From Agelas oroides (lineage: Eukaryota; Porifera; Demospongiae; Agelasida; Agelasidae): 64,000 bases of DNA. The translations under genes and the position numbers were made by a program. Where the stretch lies: the NCBI GenBank assembly GCA_949130485.1, contig OX422196.1:4694889-4758888 (forward strand), given 5' to 3'. Below, piece after piece: positions 44,640 through 58,000 of the stretch (position 1 is its first letter; the number at the start of each line of letters is the position of its first letter). The notes beneath the pieces were generated by a model. It searched no databases, was not told the DNA's origin, and saw only the letters and a program-made list of their open reading frames with translations.

Positions 44640-46595
44640 GTTCTGTGAAGCTCGTGTATGCCTGTTTGTGTGCCAGGAAAGATCGAGAGAGCAGTTTTCA
44701 CCACTGTGGTAGTCCTGTCCTGCTCGCGGAGGCCTGTTTGAGTGCTAGGAAATATCGGGAAAGCTGTTTCACTACTGCGGAGGTGCTGTGAATCTTGTGT
44801 TGGCCTGTTTAAGTACCAGGAGGCATCGAGAAAGCAGTTTTCACCACTGTGGGGGTCCTGTGAAGCTCTTGGGGGCCTGGTTATGTGCCAGGAGACATCT
44901 AGAAAGCAGTTTTCACCACTATGGATGTCCTATGAATCTCGTGTTGGCCTGCTTAAGTACCAGGAGGCATCGAGAAAACAGTTTTCACCACTGTGGAGGT
45001 TCTGTGAAGCTCGTGGAGGCCTGGTTATGTGCGAGGAGACATCTAGAAAGCAGTTTTCAATACTGTGGATGTCCTGTGATTCGCTGTGAAGCTCGTGCAG
45101 ACCTGGTTATGTGCCAGGAGACATCTAGAAAGCAGTTTTCACCACTGTGGAGGTTCTGATAAGCTCGTGCAAGCCTCTTTATGTGCTAGGAAAGATCGAG
45201 AGAGTAGTTTTCAACGCTGTGGTGGTCCTGTCCAGCTCGCGGTGGCCTGTTTAAGTGCCAGGAAAGATTGAGAAAGCAGTTTTCAACACTGTGGAGTTTG
45301 TGAGAAGCTCGTGCAAGCCTGTTTATGTGCAAGGAGACATCTAGAAATCAGTTTTCACCACTGTGGATGTCCTGTGAAGCTCGTGGAAGCCTGTTTATGT
45401 GCCAGGAAATATCGACAAAGCAGTTTTCACCACTGCGGAAGTGCTGTGAATCTCGTGTTGGCCTGCTTAAGTACCAGGAGGCATCGAGAAAGCTGTTTTC
45501 ACCACTTTGGGGGTTCTGTGAAGCTCGTGGAGGCCTGGTTATGTCCCAGGAGACATCTAGAAAGCAATTTTCACCACTGTGGAGGTCCTGTGAAGCTCGT
45601 GGAGGCCTGGTTATGTGCCAGGAGACATCTAGAAAGCAGTTTTCACCACTGTGGAGGTCCTGTGAAGCTCGTGGAGGCCTGGTTATGTGCCAGGAGACAT
45701 CGAGAAAGCAGTTTTCACCACTGTGGAGGTTCTGTGAAGCTCGTTCAAGCCTGTTTAAGTGCCAGGAAAGATCGAGAGAGCAATTTTCACCACTGTTGTG
45801 GTCCTGTCCAGCTCGCGGAGGCCTGTTTAAGTGCCAGGAAATATCGAGAAAGCAGTTCTCACCACTGCGTAGGTGCTGTGACTCTTGTGTTGGCCTGGTT
45901 AAGTACCAGGAGGCATCGAGAAAGCAGTTTTCACCACTGTGGAGGTCCTGTGAAACTCGTGGAGTTCTGGTTGTGTGCCATGAGTCATCTAGAAAACAGT
46001 TTACACCACTGTGGAGGTTCTTTAAAGCTCGTGCAAACCTGTTTATGCGCCAGGAAAGATCGAGAGAGCAGTTTTCAACACTGTGGTGGACCTGTCCAGC
46101 TCGCGGAGGCCTGCTTATGTGCCAGGAAAGATCGAGGAAGCAGTTTTCACCACTGTGGACGTTCTGAGAAGCTTGTGCAAACCTGTTTATGTGCCAGGAA
46201 TCATCGAGAGAGCAGTTTTCACCACTGTGGTGGTCCTGTCCAGCCTGCGGAGACCTGTTTAAGTGCCAGGAAATATCGAGAAAGCAGTTTTCACCACTGC
46301 GGAGGTGCTGTGAATCTCGTGTTGGCCTGCTGAAGTACCAGGAGGCATCGATAAAGCAGTTTTCACCACTGTGGAGGTCCTGTGAAGCTCGTGGAAAGCT
46401 GTTTGTGTGCCAGGAGACATCTAGAAAGCAGTTTTCACCACTGTTGAGGTTCTGTGAAGCTCGTTCAAGCCTGTTTATGCGCTAATAAAGATCGAGAGAG
46501 CAGTTTTCACCACTGTGGTGGTCATGTCCAGCTCTCGCAGTCCTGTTTAAGAGCCAGGAGACATCTAAAAAGTAGTTTTCACCACTGTGGAGGTT
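44640..46595 (+). repeat. 1.95-kb block, copy 1 (offset 2,817 bp)
   Basis: Landmarks at 44742, 45325, 46189 and 46454 each recur 2,817 bp downstream. The block contains the +10-bp monomer (near 45078) and the 576-bp type unit at its right end. Confidence 0.82.
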
Positions 46596-47456
46596 CTGTG
46601 AAGCTCGTGCAAACCTGTTTATGCGCCAGGAAAGATCGAGAGAGCAGTTTTCAACACTGTGGTGGACCTGTCCAGCTCGCGGAGGCCTGCTTATGTGCCA
46701 GGAAAGATCGAGGAAGCAGTTTTCACCACTGTGGACGTTCTGAGAAGCTCGTGCAAACCTGTTTATGTGCCAGGAATCATCGAGAGAGCAGTTTTCACCA
46801 CTGTGGTGGTCCTGTCCAGCCTGCGGAGACCTGTTTAAGTGCCAGGAAATATCGAGAAAGCAGTTTTCACCACTGCAGAGGTGCTGTGAATCTCGTGTTG
46901 GCCTGCTGAAGTACCAGGAGGCATCAATAAAGCAGTTTTCACCACTGTGGAGGTCCTGTGAAGCTCGTGGAAAGCTGGTTGTGTGCCAGGAGACATCTAG
47001 AAAGCAGTTTTCACCACTGTTGAGGTTCTGTGAAGCTCGTTCAAGCCTGTTTATGCGCTAATAAAGATCGAGAGAGCAGTTTTCACCACTGTGGTGGTCA
47101 TGTCCAGCTCTCGCAGTCCTGTTTAAGAGCCAGGAGACATCTAAAAAGTAGTTTTCACCACTGTGGAGGTTCTGTGAAGCTCGCGCAAACCTGTTTATGT
47201 GCTAGGAAAGATCGAGAGACCAGTTTTCAACACTGTGGTGGTTCTGTCCAGCTCGCGGAGGCCTGTTTAAGTGCCAGGAAAGATCGAGAAGGTAGTTTTC
47301 ATCACTGCGGAAGTGCTGTGAATGTCGTGTTGGCCGGGTTAAGTACCAGGAGGCATCGAGAAAGCAGTTTTCACCACTGTGGAGGTCCTGTGAAGCTCGT
47401 GGAGGACTGGTTATGTGCCAGGAGACATCTAGAAAGCATTTTTGACCACTGTGGAG

Positions 47457-49412
47457 GTTCTGTGAAGCTCGTGTATGCCTGTTTGTGTGCCAGGAAAGAT
47501 CGAGAGAGCAGTTTTCACCACTGTGGTAGTCCTGTCCTGCTCGCGGAGGCCTGTTTGAGTGCTAGGAAATATCGGGAAAGCTGTTTCACTACTGCGGAGG
47601 TGCTGTGAATCTTGTGTTGGCCTGTTTAAGTACCAGGAGGCATCGAGAAAGCAGTTTTCACCACTGTGGGGGTCCTGTGAAGCTCTTGGGGGCCTGGTTA
47701 TGTGCCAGGAGACATCTAGAAAGCAGTTTTCACCACTATGGATGTCCTATGAATCTCGTGTTGGCCTGCTTATGTACCAGGAGGCATCGAGAAAACAGTT
47801 TTCACCACTGTGGAGGTCCTGTGAAGCTCGTGGAGGCCTGGTTATGTGCGAGGAGACATCTCGAAAGCAGTTTTCAATACTGTGGATGTCCTGTGGTTCG
47901 CTGTGAGGCTCGTGCAGACCTGGTCATGTGCCAGGAGACATCTAGAAAGCAGTTTTCACCACTGTGGAGGTTCTGATAAGCTCGTACAAGCCTCTTTATC
48001 TGCTAGGAAAGATCGAGAGAGTAGTTTTCAACGCTGTGGTGGTCCTGTCCAGCTCGCGGTGGCCTGTTTAAGTGCCAGGAAAGATCGAGAAAGCAGTTTT
48101 CAACACTGTGGAGTTTGTGAGAAGCTCGTGCAAGCCTGTTTATGTGCAAGGAGACATCTAGAAAGCAGTTTTCACCACTGTGGATGTCCTGTGAAGCTCG
48201 TGGAAGCCTGTTTATGTGCCAGGAAATATCGACAAAGCAGTTTTCACCACTGCGGAAGTGCTGTGAATCTCGTGTTGGCCTGCTTAAGTACCAGGAGGCA
48301 TCGAGAAAGCTGTTTTCACCACTTTGGGGTTTCTGTGAAGCTCGTGGAGGCCTGGTTATGTCCCAGGAGACATCTAGAAAGCAATTTTCACCACTGTGGA
48401 GGTCCTGTGAAGCTCGTGGAGGCCTGGTTATGTGCCAGGAGACATCTAGAAAGCAGTTTTCACCACTGTGGAGGTCCTGTGAAGCTCGTGGAGGCCTGGT
48501 TATGTGCCAGGAGACATCTAGAAAGCAGTTTTCACCACTGTGGAGGTTCTGTGAAGCTCGTTCAAGCCTGTTTAAGTGCCAGGAAAGATCGAGAGAGCAA
48601 TTTTCACCACTGTTGTGGTCCTGTCCAGCTCGCGGAGGCCTGTTTAAGTGCCAGGAAATATCGAGAAAGCAGTTCTCACCACTGCGTAGGTGCTGTGAAT
48701 CTTGTGTTGGCCTGGTTAAGTACCAGGAGGCATCGAGAAAGCAGTTTTCACCACTGTGGAGGTCCTGTGAAACTCGTGGAGTTCTGGTTGTGTGCCATGA
48801 GTCATCTAGAAAACAGTTTACACCACTGTGGAGGTTCTTTAAAGCTCGTGCAAACCTGTTTATGCGCCAGGAAAGATCGAGAGAGCAGTTTTCAACACTG
48901 TGGTGGACCTGTCCAGCTCGCGGAGGCCTGCTTATGTGCCAGGAAAGATCGAGGAAGCAGTTTTCACTACTGTGGACGTTCTGAGAAGCTCGTGCAAACC
49001 TGTTTATGTGCCAGGAATCATCGAGAGAGCAGTTTTCACCACTGTGGTGGTCCTGTCCAGCCTGCGGAGACCTGTTTAAGTGCCAGGAAATATCGAGAAA
49101 GCAGTTTTCACCACTGCAGAGGTGCTGTGAATCTCGTGTTGGCCTGCTGAAGTACCAGGAGGCATCGATAAAGCAGTTTTCACCACTGTGGAGGTCCTGT
49201 GAAGCTCGTGGAAAGCTGTTTGTGTGCCAGGAGACATCTAGAAAGCAGTTTTCACCACTGTTGAGGTTCTGTGAAGCTCGTTCAAGCCTGTTTATGCGCT
49301 AATAAAGATCGAGAGAGCAGTTTTCACCACTGTGGTGGTCATGTCCAGCTCTCGCAGTCCTGTTTAAGAGCCAGGAGACATCTAAAAAGTAGTTTTCACC
49401 ACTGTGGAGGTT
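47457..49412 (+). repeat. 1.95-kb block, copy 2
   Basis: Partner of 44640-46595. Copies differ at scattered bases; for example CTTATGTACC replaces CTTAAGTACC near 47770. They diverge beyond about 49412, where GCTCGCGCAAGCC replaces GCTCGTGCAAACC. Confidence 0.82.
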
Positions 49413-50467
49413 CTGTGAAGCTCGCGCAAGCCTGTTTATATGCCAGGAAAGATCGAGAGAGCAGTTTTCAACACTGTGGTGGTTCTGTCCAGCTCGCGGA
49501 GGCCTGTTTAAGTGCCAGGAAAGATCGAGAAGGTAGTTTTCATCACTGCGGATGTGCTGTGAATGTCGTGTTGGCCGGGTTAAGTACCAGGAGGCATCGA
49601 GAAAGCAGTTTTCACCACTGTGGAGGTCCTGTGAAGCTCGTGGAGGACTGGTTATGTGCCAGGAGACATCTAGAAAGCATTCTTGACCACTGTGGAGGTT
49701 CTGTGAAGCTCGTCCAAGCCTGTTTATGTGCCAGGAATGATCGAGAGAGCATTTTTCAACGCTGTGGTGGTCCTGTCCAGCTCGCGGAGGCCTGTTTAAG
49801 TGCCAGGAAGGATCGAGAAAGCAGTTTTCACCACTGTGGAGGGCCTGTGAAGGTCATGCAGGCCTGGTTATGTGCCAGGAGACATCTAGAAAGCAGTTTT
49901 CACCAATGTGGATGTCCTGTGAAGCTCGTGGAAGCCTGTTTATGTGCCAGGAAAGATCGAGAGAGCAGTTTTCAACGCTGTGGTAGTCCTGTCCAGCTCG
50001 CGGAGGCCTGTTTATGTGCAAGGAATGGTCGAGAGAGCAGTTTTCAATGCTGTGGTGGTCCTGTCCAGCTCGCAGATGCCTGTTTAAGTGCCAGGAAATA
50101 ACGAGAAAGCAGTTTTCACCACTGCGGAGGTGCTGTGAATGTCGTGTCAGCCTGGTGAAGTACCAGGAGGCATCGAGAAAACAGTTTTCACCACTGTGGA
50201 GGTCCTGTGAAGCTCGTGGAGGACGGCTTATGTCCCAGGAGACATCTAGAAAGCAGTTTTCACCACTGTGAAGGTTCTGTGAAGCTCGTGCAAGCCTGTT
50301 TATGTGCCAGGAAAGATCGAGAGAACAGTTTTCAACGCTGTGGTGGTCCTTTCCTGCTTGCGGAGGCCTGTTTATGTACCAGGAATGATCGAGAGAGCAG
50401 TTTTCAACGCTGTGGTGGTCCTGTCCAGCTCGCGGAGAAGTGTTTAAGTGCCAGGAAGGATCGAGAA

Positions 50468-51490
50468 AGCATTTTTCACCACTGTGGAGGTTCTGTGAAG
50501 CTCGTGCAAGCCTGTTTATGTGCCAGGAATGATCGAGAGAGCATTTTTCAACGCTGTGGTGGTCCTCTCCAGCTCGCGGACGCCTGTTTATGTGCCAGGA
50601 ATGGTCGAGAGAGCAGTTTGCAACGCTGTGGTGGTCCTGTCCAGCTCGCGGATGCCTGTGTAAGTGCCAGAAAATAACGAGAAAGCAGTTTTCACCACTG
50701 CAGAGGTGCTGTGAATGTCGTGTTAGCCTGGTTAAGTACCAGGAGGCATTGAGAAAACAGTTTTCACCACTGTGGAGGTCCTGTGAAGCTCGTGGGGGCC
50801 TGGTTATGTGGCAAGAGACATCTAGAAAGCAGTTTTCACCACTGTGGAGGTTCTGTGAAGCTCGTGCCAGCCTGTTTATGTGCCAGGGAAGATTGATAGA
50901 GCAGTTTTCACCACTGTGGTGGTCCTGTCCAGCTCGCGGAGGCCTGTTTAAGTGCCAGGAAAGATCGAGAAAGCAGTTTTCACCACTGTGGAGGTTCTGT
51001 GAAGCTCATTGAGGCCTGGTTATGTGCCAGGAGACATCTAGAAAGCAGTTTTCACCACTTTGGAGGTCCTGTGAAGCTCGTGGAGGCTTGGTTATGTGCC
51101 AGTAGACATCTAGAAAGCAGTTTTCACCACTGTGGAGGTTCCGTGAAGCACGGGCAAGCCTGTTTATGTGCCAGGAAAGATCGAGAGAGCAGTTTTCAAC
51201 ACTGTGGTGGTACTGTCCAACTCGCGAATGCCTGTTTAAGTGCCAGGAAATATCGAGGAAGCAGTTTTCACCAATGCGGAGGTGCTGTGAATCTCGTGTT
51301 GGCCTGCTTAAGTACAAGGAGGCATCGAGAAAGCAGTTTTCACCACTGTGGAGGTCCTGTGAAGCTCGTGGAGGCCTGGTTATGTGCCAGGAGACATCTA
51401 TAAAGCAGTTTTCACCACTGTGAATGTCCTGTGAAGCTCGTGGACGCCTGGTTATGTGCCAGGAGACATCTAGAAAGCAGTTTTCACCGC
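50468..51490 (+). repeat. Block duplicated 9,180 bp away, copy 2
   Basis: Partner of 41288-42310, with the same order of rare monomer variants and only scattered substitutions. Confidence 0.8.
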
Positions 51491-52099
51491 TGTGGAGGTT
51501 CTGTGAAGCTCGTGCAAGCCTGTTTATGTGCCAGGAAAGATCTAGAGAGCAGTTTTCACTACTTGGGTGGTCCTGTCCAGTTCGCGGAGGCCTGTTTAAA
51601 TGCCAGGAAAGACCGAGAAAGCAGTTTTCACCGCTGTGGAGGTTCTGTAAAGCTCGTTGAGGCCTGGTTATGTGCCAGGAGACATCTAGAAAGCAGTTTT
51701 CACCACTGTGGAAGTTCTGTGAAGCTCGTGCAAGCCTGTTTGTGTGCCAGGAAAGATCGAGAGAGCAGTTTTCACCACTGTGGTGGTCCTGTCAAGCTCG
51801 CGGAGGCCTGTTTAAGTGCTAGCAAATATCGAGAAATCTGTTTCACCACTGCGGAGGTGCTGTGAATCTTGTGTTGGCCTGCTTAAGTACCAGGAGGCAT
51901 CGAGAAAGCAGTTTTCACCACTGTGGAGGTCCTGTGAAGCTCGTGGGGGCCTGGATATGTGCCAGGAGACATCTAGAAAGCAGTTTTCACCACTGTGGAT
52001 GTCCTGTGAATCTCGTGTTGGCCTGCTTAAGTACCAGGAGGCATCGAGAAAGCAGTTTTCACCACTGTGGAGGTCCTATAAAGCTCGTGGAGGCCTGGT

Positions 52100-55000
52100 T
52101 ATGTGCCAGGAGACATCTAAAAAGCAGTTTTCACCACTGTGGAGGTTCTGTGAAGCTCGTGCAAGCCTGTTTATGTGCCAGGAAAGATCGAGAGAGCAGT
52201 TTTAACCACTGTGGTGGTCCTGTCCAGCTCGCGGAGGCCTGTTTAAGTGCCAGGAAATATCTTGAAAGCAGTTTTCACCACTGCAGAGGTGCTGTGAATC
52301 TCGTAGTGTCAGGAGGCATAGATAAAGCAGTTTTCACCACTGTGGAGGTTGTTTAAAGCTCGTCCAAGCGTGTTTATGTGCCAGGAAAGATCGAGAGAGC
52401 AGTTTTCACCACTGTGCTGGTCCTGTACAGCTCGCGGAGGCCTGTTTAAGTGCCAGGAAATATCGAGAAAGCAGTTTTCACCACTGCGGAGGTGCTGTGA
52501 ATCTCGTTTTGGCCTGGTTAAGTACCAGGAGGCATCGAGAAAGCAGTTTTCACTACTGTGGAGGTTCTGTGAAGCTCGTGCAAGCCTGTTTATGTGCCAG
52601 GAAAGATCGAGAGCACAGTTTTCACCACTGTGGTGGTCCTGTCCAGCTCGCAGAGGCCTGTTTAAGTACCAGGAAATATCGAGAAAGCAGTTTTGACCAC
52701 TGTGGAAGTCCTGGGAAGCTCGTGCAGGCCTGGTTATGTGCAAGGAGACATCTAGAAAGCAGTTTTCACCACTGTGGATGTCCTGTGAAGCTCCTGGAAG
52801 CCTGTTTATGTGCTAGGAGAGATCGACAGAGCAGTTTACACCACTGTGGTGGTCCTGTCCAGCTCGAGGAGGCCTGTTTAAGTGCTAGGAAATATCGAGA
52901 AATCTGTTTCACCACTGCGGAGGTGCTGTGAATCTTGTGTTGGCCTCCTTAAGTAACAGGAGGCATCGAAAAAGCAGTTTTCACCACTGTGGAGGTCCTA
53001 TAAGGCTCGTGGAGGCCTGGTTATGTGCGAGGAGACATCTAGAAAGCAGTTTTGACCACTGTGGAAGTCCTGGGAAGCTCGTGCAGGCCTGGTTATGTGC
53101 AAGGAGACATCTAGAAAGCAGTTTTCACCACTATGGATGTCCTATGAATCTCGTGTTGGCCTGCTTAAGTACAAGGAGGCATCGAGAAAACAGTTTTCAC
53201 CACTGTGGAGGTCCTGTGAAGCTCGTGGAGGCCTGGTTATGTGCGAGGAGACATCTAGAAAGCAGTTTTCAATACTGTGGATGTCCTGTGATTCGCTGTG
53301 AAGCTCGTGCAGACCTGGTTATGTGCCAGGAGACATCTAGAAAGCAGTTTTCACCACTGTGGAGGATCTGATAAGCTCGTGCAAGCCTCTTTATGTGCTA
53401 GGAAAGATCGAGAGAGTAGTTTTCAACGCTGTGGTGGTCCTGTCCAGCTCGCGGTGGCCTGTTTAAGTGCCAGGAAAGATTGAGAAAGCAGTTTTCAACA
53501 CTGTGGAGTTTGTGAGAAGCTCGTGCAAGCCTGTTTATGTGCAAGGAGGCATCGAGAAAGCAGTTTTCACCACTGTGGAGGTCCTGTGAAGCTCGTGGGG
53601 ACCTGGTTATGTGCCAGGAGACATCTAGAAAGCAGATTTCACCACTGCGGATGTCCTGTGAATCTCGTGTTGGCCTGCTTAAGTACCAGGAGGCATCGAG
53701 AAAGCAGTTTTCACCACTGTGGAGGTCCTATAAAGCTCGTGGAGGCCTGGTTATATGCGAGGAGACATCTAGAAAGCAGTTTTCACCACTGTAGATATCC
53801 TGTGATTCACTGTGAAGCTCGTTGAGGGCTGGTTATGTGTCAGGAGACATCTAGAAAGCAGTTTTCACCACTGGTGAGGTTCTGTGAAGCTCGAGTATGC
53901 CTGTTTGTGTGCCAGGAAAGATCGAGAGAGCAGTTTTCACCACTGTGCTAGTCCTGTCCTGCTCGCGGAGGCCTGTTTGACTGCTAGGAAATATCGGGAA
54001 AGCTGTTTCACTACTGCGGAGGTGCTGTGAATCTTGTGTTGGCCTGTTTAAGTACCAGGAGGCATCGAGAAAGCAGTTTTCACCACTGTGGGGGTCCTGT
54101 GAAGCTCTTGGGGGCCTGGTTATGTGCCAGGAGACATCTAGAAAGCAGTTTTCACCACTATGGATGTCCTATGAATCTCGTGTTGGCCTGCTTATGTACC
54201 AGGAGGCATCGAGAAAACAGTTTTCACCACTGTGGAGGTCCTGTGAAGCTCGTGGAGGCCTGGTTATGTGCGAGGAGACATCTAGAAAGCAGTTTTCAAT
54301 ACTGTGGATGTTCTGTGATTCGCTGTGAAGCTCGTGCAGACCTGGTTATGTGCCAGGAGACATCTAGAAAGCAGTTTTCACCACTGTGGAGGTTCTGATA
54401 AGCTCGTACAAACCTCTTTATGTGCTAGGAAAGATCGAGAGAGTAGTTTCAACGCTGTGGTGGTCCTGTCCAGCTCGCGGTGGCCTGTTTAAGTGCCAGG
54501 AAAGATCGAGAAAGCAGTTTTCAACACTGTGGAGTTTGTGAGAAGCTCGTGCAAGCCTGTTTATGTGCAAGGAGACATCTAGAAAGCAATTTTCACCACT
54601 GTGGATGTCCTGTGAAGCTCGTGGAAGCCTGTTTATGTGCCAGGAAATATCGACAAAGCAGTTTTCACCACTGCAGAAGTGCTGTGAATCTCGTGTTGGC
54701 CTGCTTAAGTACCAGGAGGCATCGAGAAAGCTGTTTTCACCACTTTGGGGGTTCTGTGAAGCTCGTGGAGGCCTGGTTATGTCCCAGGAGACATCTAGAA
54801 AGCAATTTTCACCACTGTGGAGGTACTGTGAAGCTCGTGGAGGCCTGGTTATGTGCCAGGAGACATCTAAAAAGCAGTTTTCACCACTGTGGAGGTTCTG
54901 TGAAGCTCGTGCAAGCCTGTTTATGTGCCAGGAAAGATCGAGAGAGCAGTTTTAACCACTGTGGTGGTCCTGTCCAGCTCGCGGAGGCCTGTTTAAGTGC

Positions 55001-58000
55001 CAGGAAATATCTTGAAAGCAGTTTTCACCACTGCGGAGGTGCTGTGAATCTCGTAGTGTCAGGAGGCATAGATAAAGCAGTTTTCACCACTGTGGAGGTT
55101 GTTTAAAGCTCGTCCAAGCGTGTTTATGTGCCAGGAAAGATCTAGAGAGCAGTTTTCACCACTGTGGTGGTCCTGTACAGCTCGCGGAGGCCTGTGTAAG
55201 TGCCAGGAAATATCGAGAAAGCAGTTTTCACCACTGCGGAGGTGCTGTGAATCTCATTTTGGCCTGGTTAAGTACCAGGAGGCATCGAGAAAGCAGTTTT
55301 CACTACTGTGGAGGTTCTGTGAAGCTCATGCAAGCCTGTTTATGTGCCTGGAAAGATCGAGAGCACAGTTTTCACCACTGTGGTGGTCCTGTCCAGCTCG
55401 GAGAGGCCTGTTTAAGTGCCAGGAAATATCGAGAAAGCAGTTTTGACCACTTTGGAAGTCCTGGGAAGCTCGTGCAGGCCTGGTTATGTGCAAGGAGACA
55501 TCTAGAAAGCAGTTTTCACCACTGTGGATGTCCTGTGAAGCTCGTGGAAGCCTGTTTCTGTGCTAGGAGAGATCGACAGAGCAGTTTTCACCACTGTGGA
55601 GGTCCTGTGAAGCTCGTGGGGGCCTGGTTATGTGCGAGGAGACATCTAGAAAGCAGTTTTCACCACTGTGGATGTCCTGTGAATCTCGTGTTGGCCTGCT
55701 TAAGTACCAGGAAGCATCGAGAAAGCAGTTTTCACCACTGTGGAGGTCCTATAAGGCTCGTGGAGGCCTGGTTATGTGCGAAGAGACATCTAGAAAGCAG
55801 TTTTCACCACTGTGGATATCCTGTGATTCACTGTGAAGCTCGTTGAGGCCTGGTTATGTGCCAGGAGACATCTATAAAGCAGTTTTCACCACTGTGGATG
55901 TCCTGTGAAGCTCGTGGAGGACTGGTTATGTGCCAGGAGTCATCTAGAAAGCAGTTTTCACCGCTGTGGAAGTTCTGAGAAGTTCGTGCAAGCCTGTTTA
56001 TGTGCTAGGAAAGATCTAGACAGTAGTTTTCAACGCTGTGGTGGTCCTGTCCAGATCGCGGAGTCCTGTTTCAGTGCCAGGAGAGATCGAGAAAGCAGTT
56101 TTCACCACTGTGGAGGTTCTGAGAAGCTCGTGCAAGCCTGTTTATGTGCAGGAAAGATCGAGAGAGCAGTTTTCACCACTGTGGTGGTCCTGTCCAGCTC
56201 GCGGAGGCCTGTTTAAGTGCCAGGAAATATCGAGAAAGCAGTTTTCACCACTGCGGAGGTCCTGTGAATCTCGTGTTGGCCTGGTTAAGTACCATGAGTC
56301 GTCGAGAAAGCAGTTTAAACCACTGCGGAGGTCCTGTGAAGCTCGTGGAGGCCTGGTTATATGCCAGGAGACATCTAGAAAGCAGTTTTCATCGCTGTGG
56401 AGGTTCTGTGAAGCTCGTGCAAGCCTGTTTATGTGCCAGGAAAGATCTAGAGAGCAGTTTTCACTACTGTGGTTGTCCTGTCCAGTTCGCGGAGGCCTGT
56501 TTTAGTGCCAGGAAAGATCGAGAATGCAGTTTTAACTGCTGTGGAGGTTCTGTGAAGCTCGTTGAGGCCTGGTTATGTGCCAGGAGACATCTAGAAAGCA
56601 GTTTTCACCACTGTGGAAGTTCTGTGAAGCTCGTGCAAGCCTGTTTGTGTGCCAGGAAAGATCGAGAGAGCAGTTTTCACCACTGTGGTGGTCCTGTCCA
56701 GCTCGCGGAGGCCTGTTTAAGTGCTAGGAAATATCGAGAAATCTGTTTCACCACTGCGGAGGTGCTGTGAATCTTGTGTTGGCCTGCTTAAGTACCAGGA
56801 GGCATCGAGAAAGCAGTTTTCACCACTGTGGAGGTCCTGTGAAGCTCGTGGGGGCCTGGTTATGTGCCAGGAGACATCTAGAAAGCAGTTTTCACCACTG
56901 TGGATGTCCTGTGAATCTCGTGTTGGCCTGCTTAAGTACCAGGAGGCATCGAGAAAGCAGTTTTCACCACTGTGGAGGTCCTATAAAGCTCGTGGAGGCC
57001 TGGTTATGTGCGAGGAGACATCTAGAAAGCAGTTTTCACCACTGTGGATATCCTGTGATTCACTGTGAAGCTGGTTGAGGCCTGGTTATGTGCCAGGAGA
57101 CATCTAGAAAGCAGTTTTCACCACTGGTGAGGTTCTGTGAAGCTCGTGTATCCCTGTTTGTGTGCCAGGAAAGATCAAGAGAGCAGTTTTCACCACTGTG
57201 GTAGTCCTGTCCTGCTCGCGGAGGCCTGTTTGAGTGCTAGGAAATATCGGGAAAGCTGTTTCACTACTGCGGAGGTGCTGTGAATCTTGTGTTGGCCTGT
57301 TTAAGTACCAGGAGGCATCGAGAAAGCAGTTTTCACCACTGTGGGGATTGTGTGAAGCTTGTGGAGGCCTGGTTATGTCCCAGGAGACATCTAGAAAGCA
57401 ATATTCACCACTGTGGAGGTACTGTGAAGCTCGTGGAGGCCTGGTTATGTGCCAGGAGACATCTAAAAAGCAGTTTTCACCACTGTGGAGGTTCTGTGAA
57501 GCTCGTGCAAGCCTGTTTATGTGCCAGGAAAGATCGAGAGAGCAGTTTTAACCACTGTGGTGGTCCTGTCCAGCTCGCGGAGGCCTGTTTAAGTGCCAGG
57601 AAATATCTTGAAAGCAGTTTTCACCACTGTGGAGGTGCTGTGAATCTCGTAGTGTCAGGAGGCATAGATAAAGCAGTTTTCACCACTGTGGAGGTTGTTT
57701 AAAGCTCGTCCAAGCGTGTTTGTGTGCCAGGAAAGATCGAGAGAGCAGTTTTCACCACTGTGGTGGTCCTGTACAGCTCGCGGAGGCCTGTTTAAGTGCC
57801 AGGAAATATCGAGAAAGCAGTTTTCACCACTGCGGAGGTGCTGTGAATCTCGTTTTGGCCTGGTTAAGTACCAGGAGGCATCGAGAAAGCAGTTTTCACT
57901 ACTGTGGAGGTTCTGTGAAGCTCGTGCAAGCCTGTTTATGTGCCAGGAAAGATCGAGAGCACAGTTTTCACCACTGTGGTGGTCCTGTCCAGCTCGCAGA

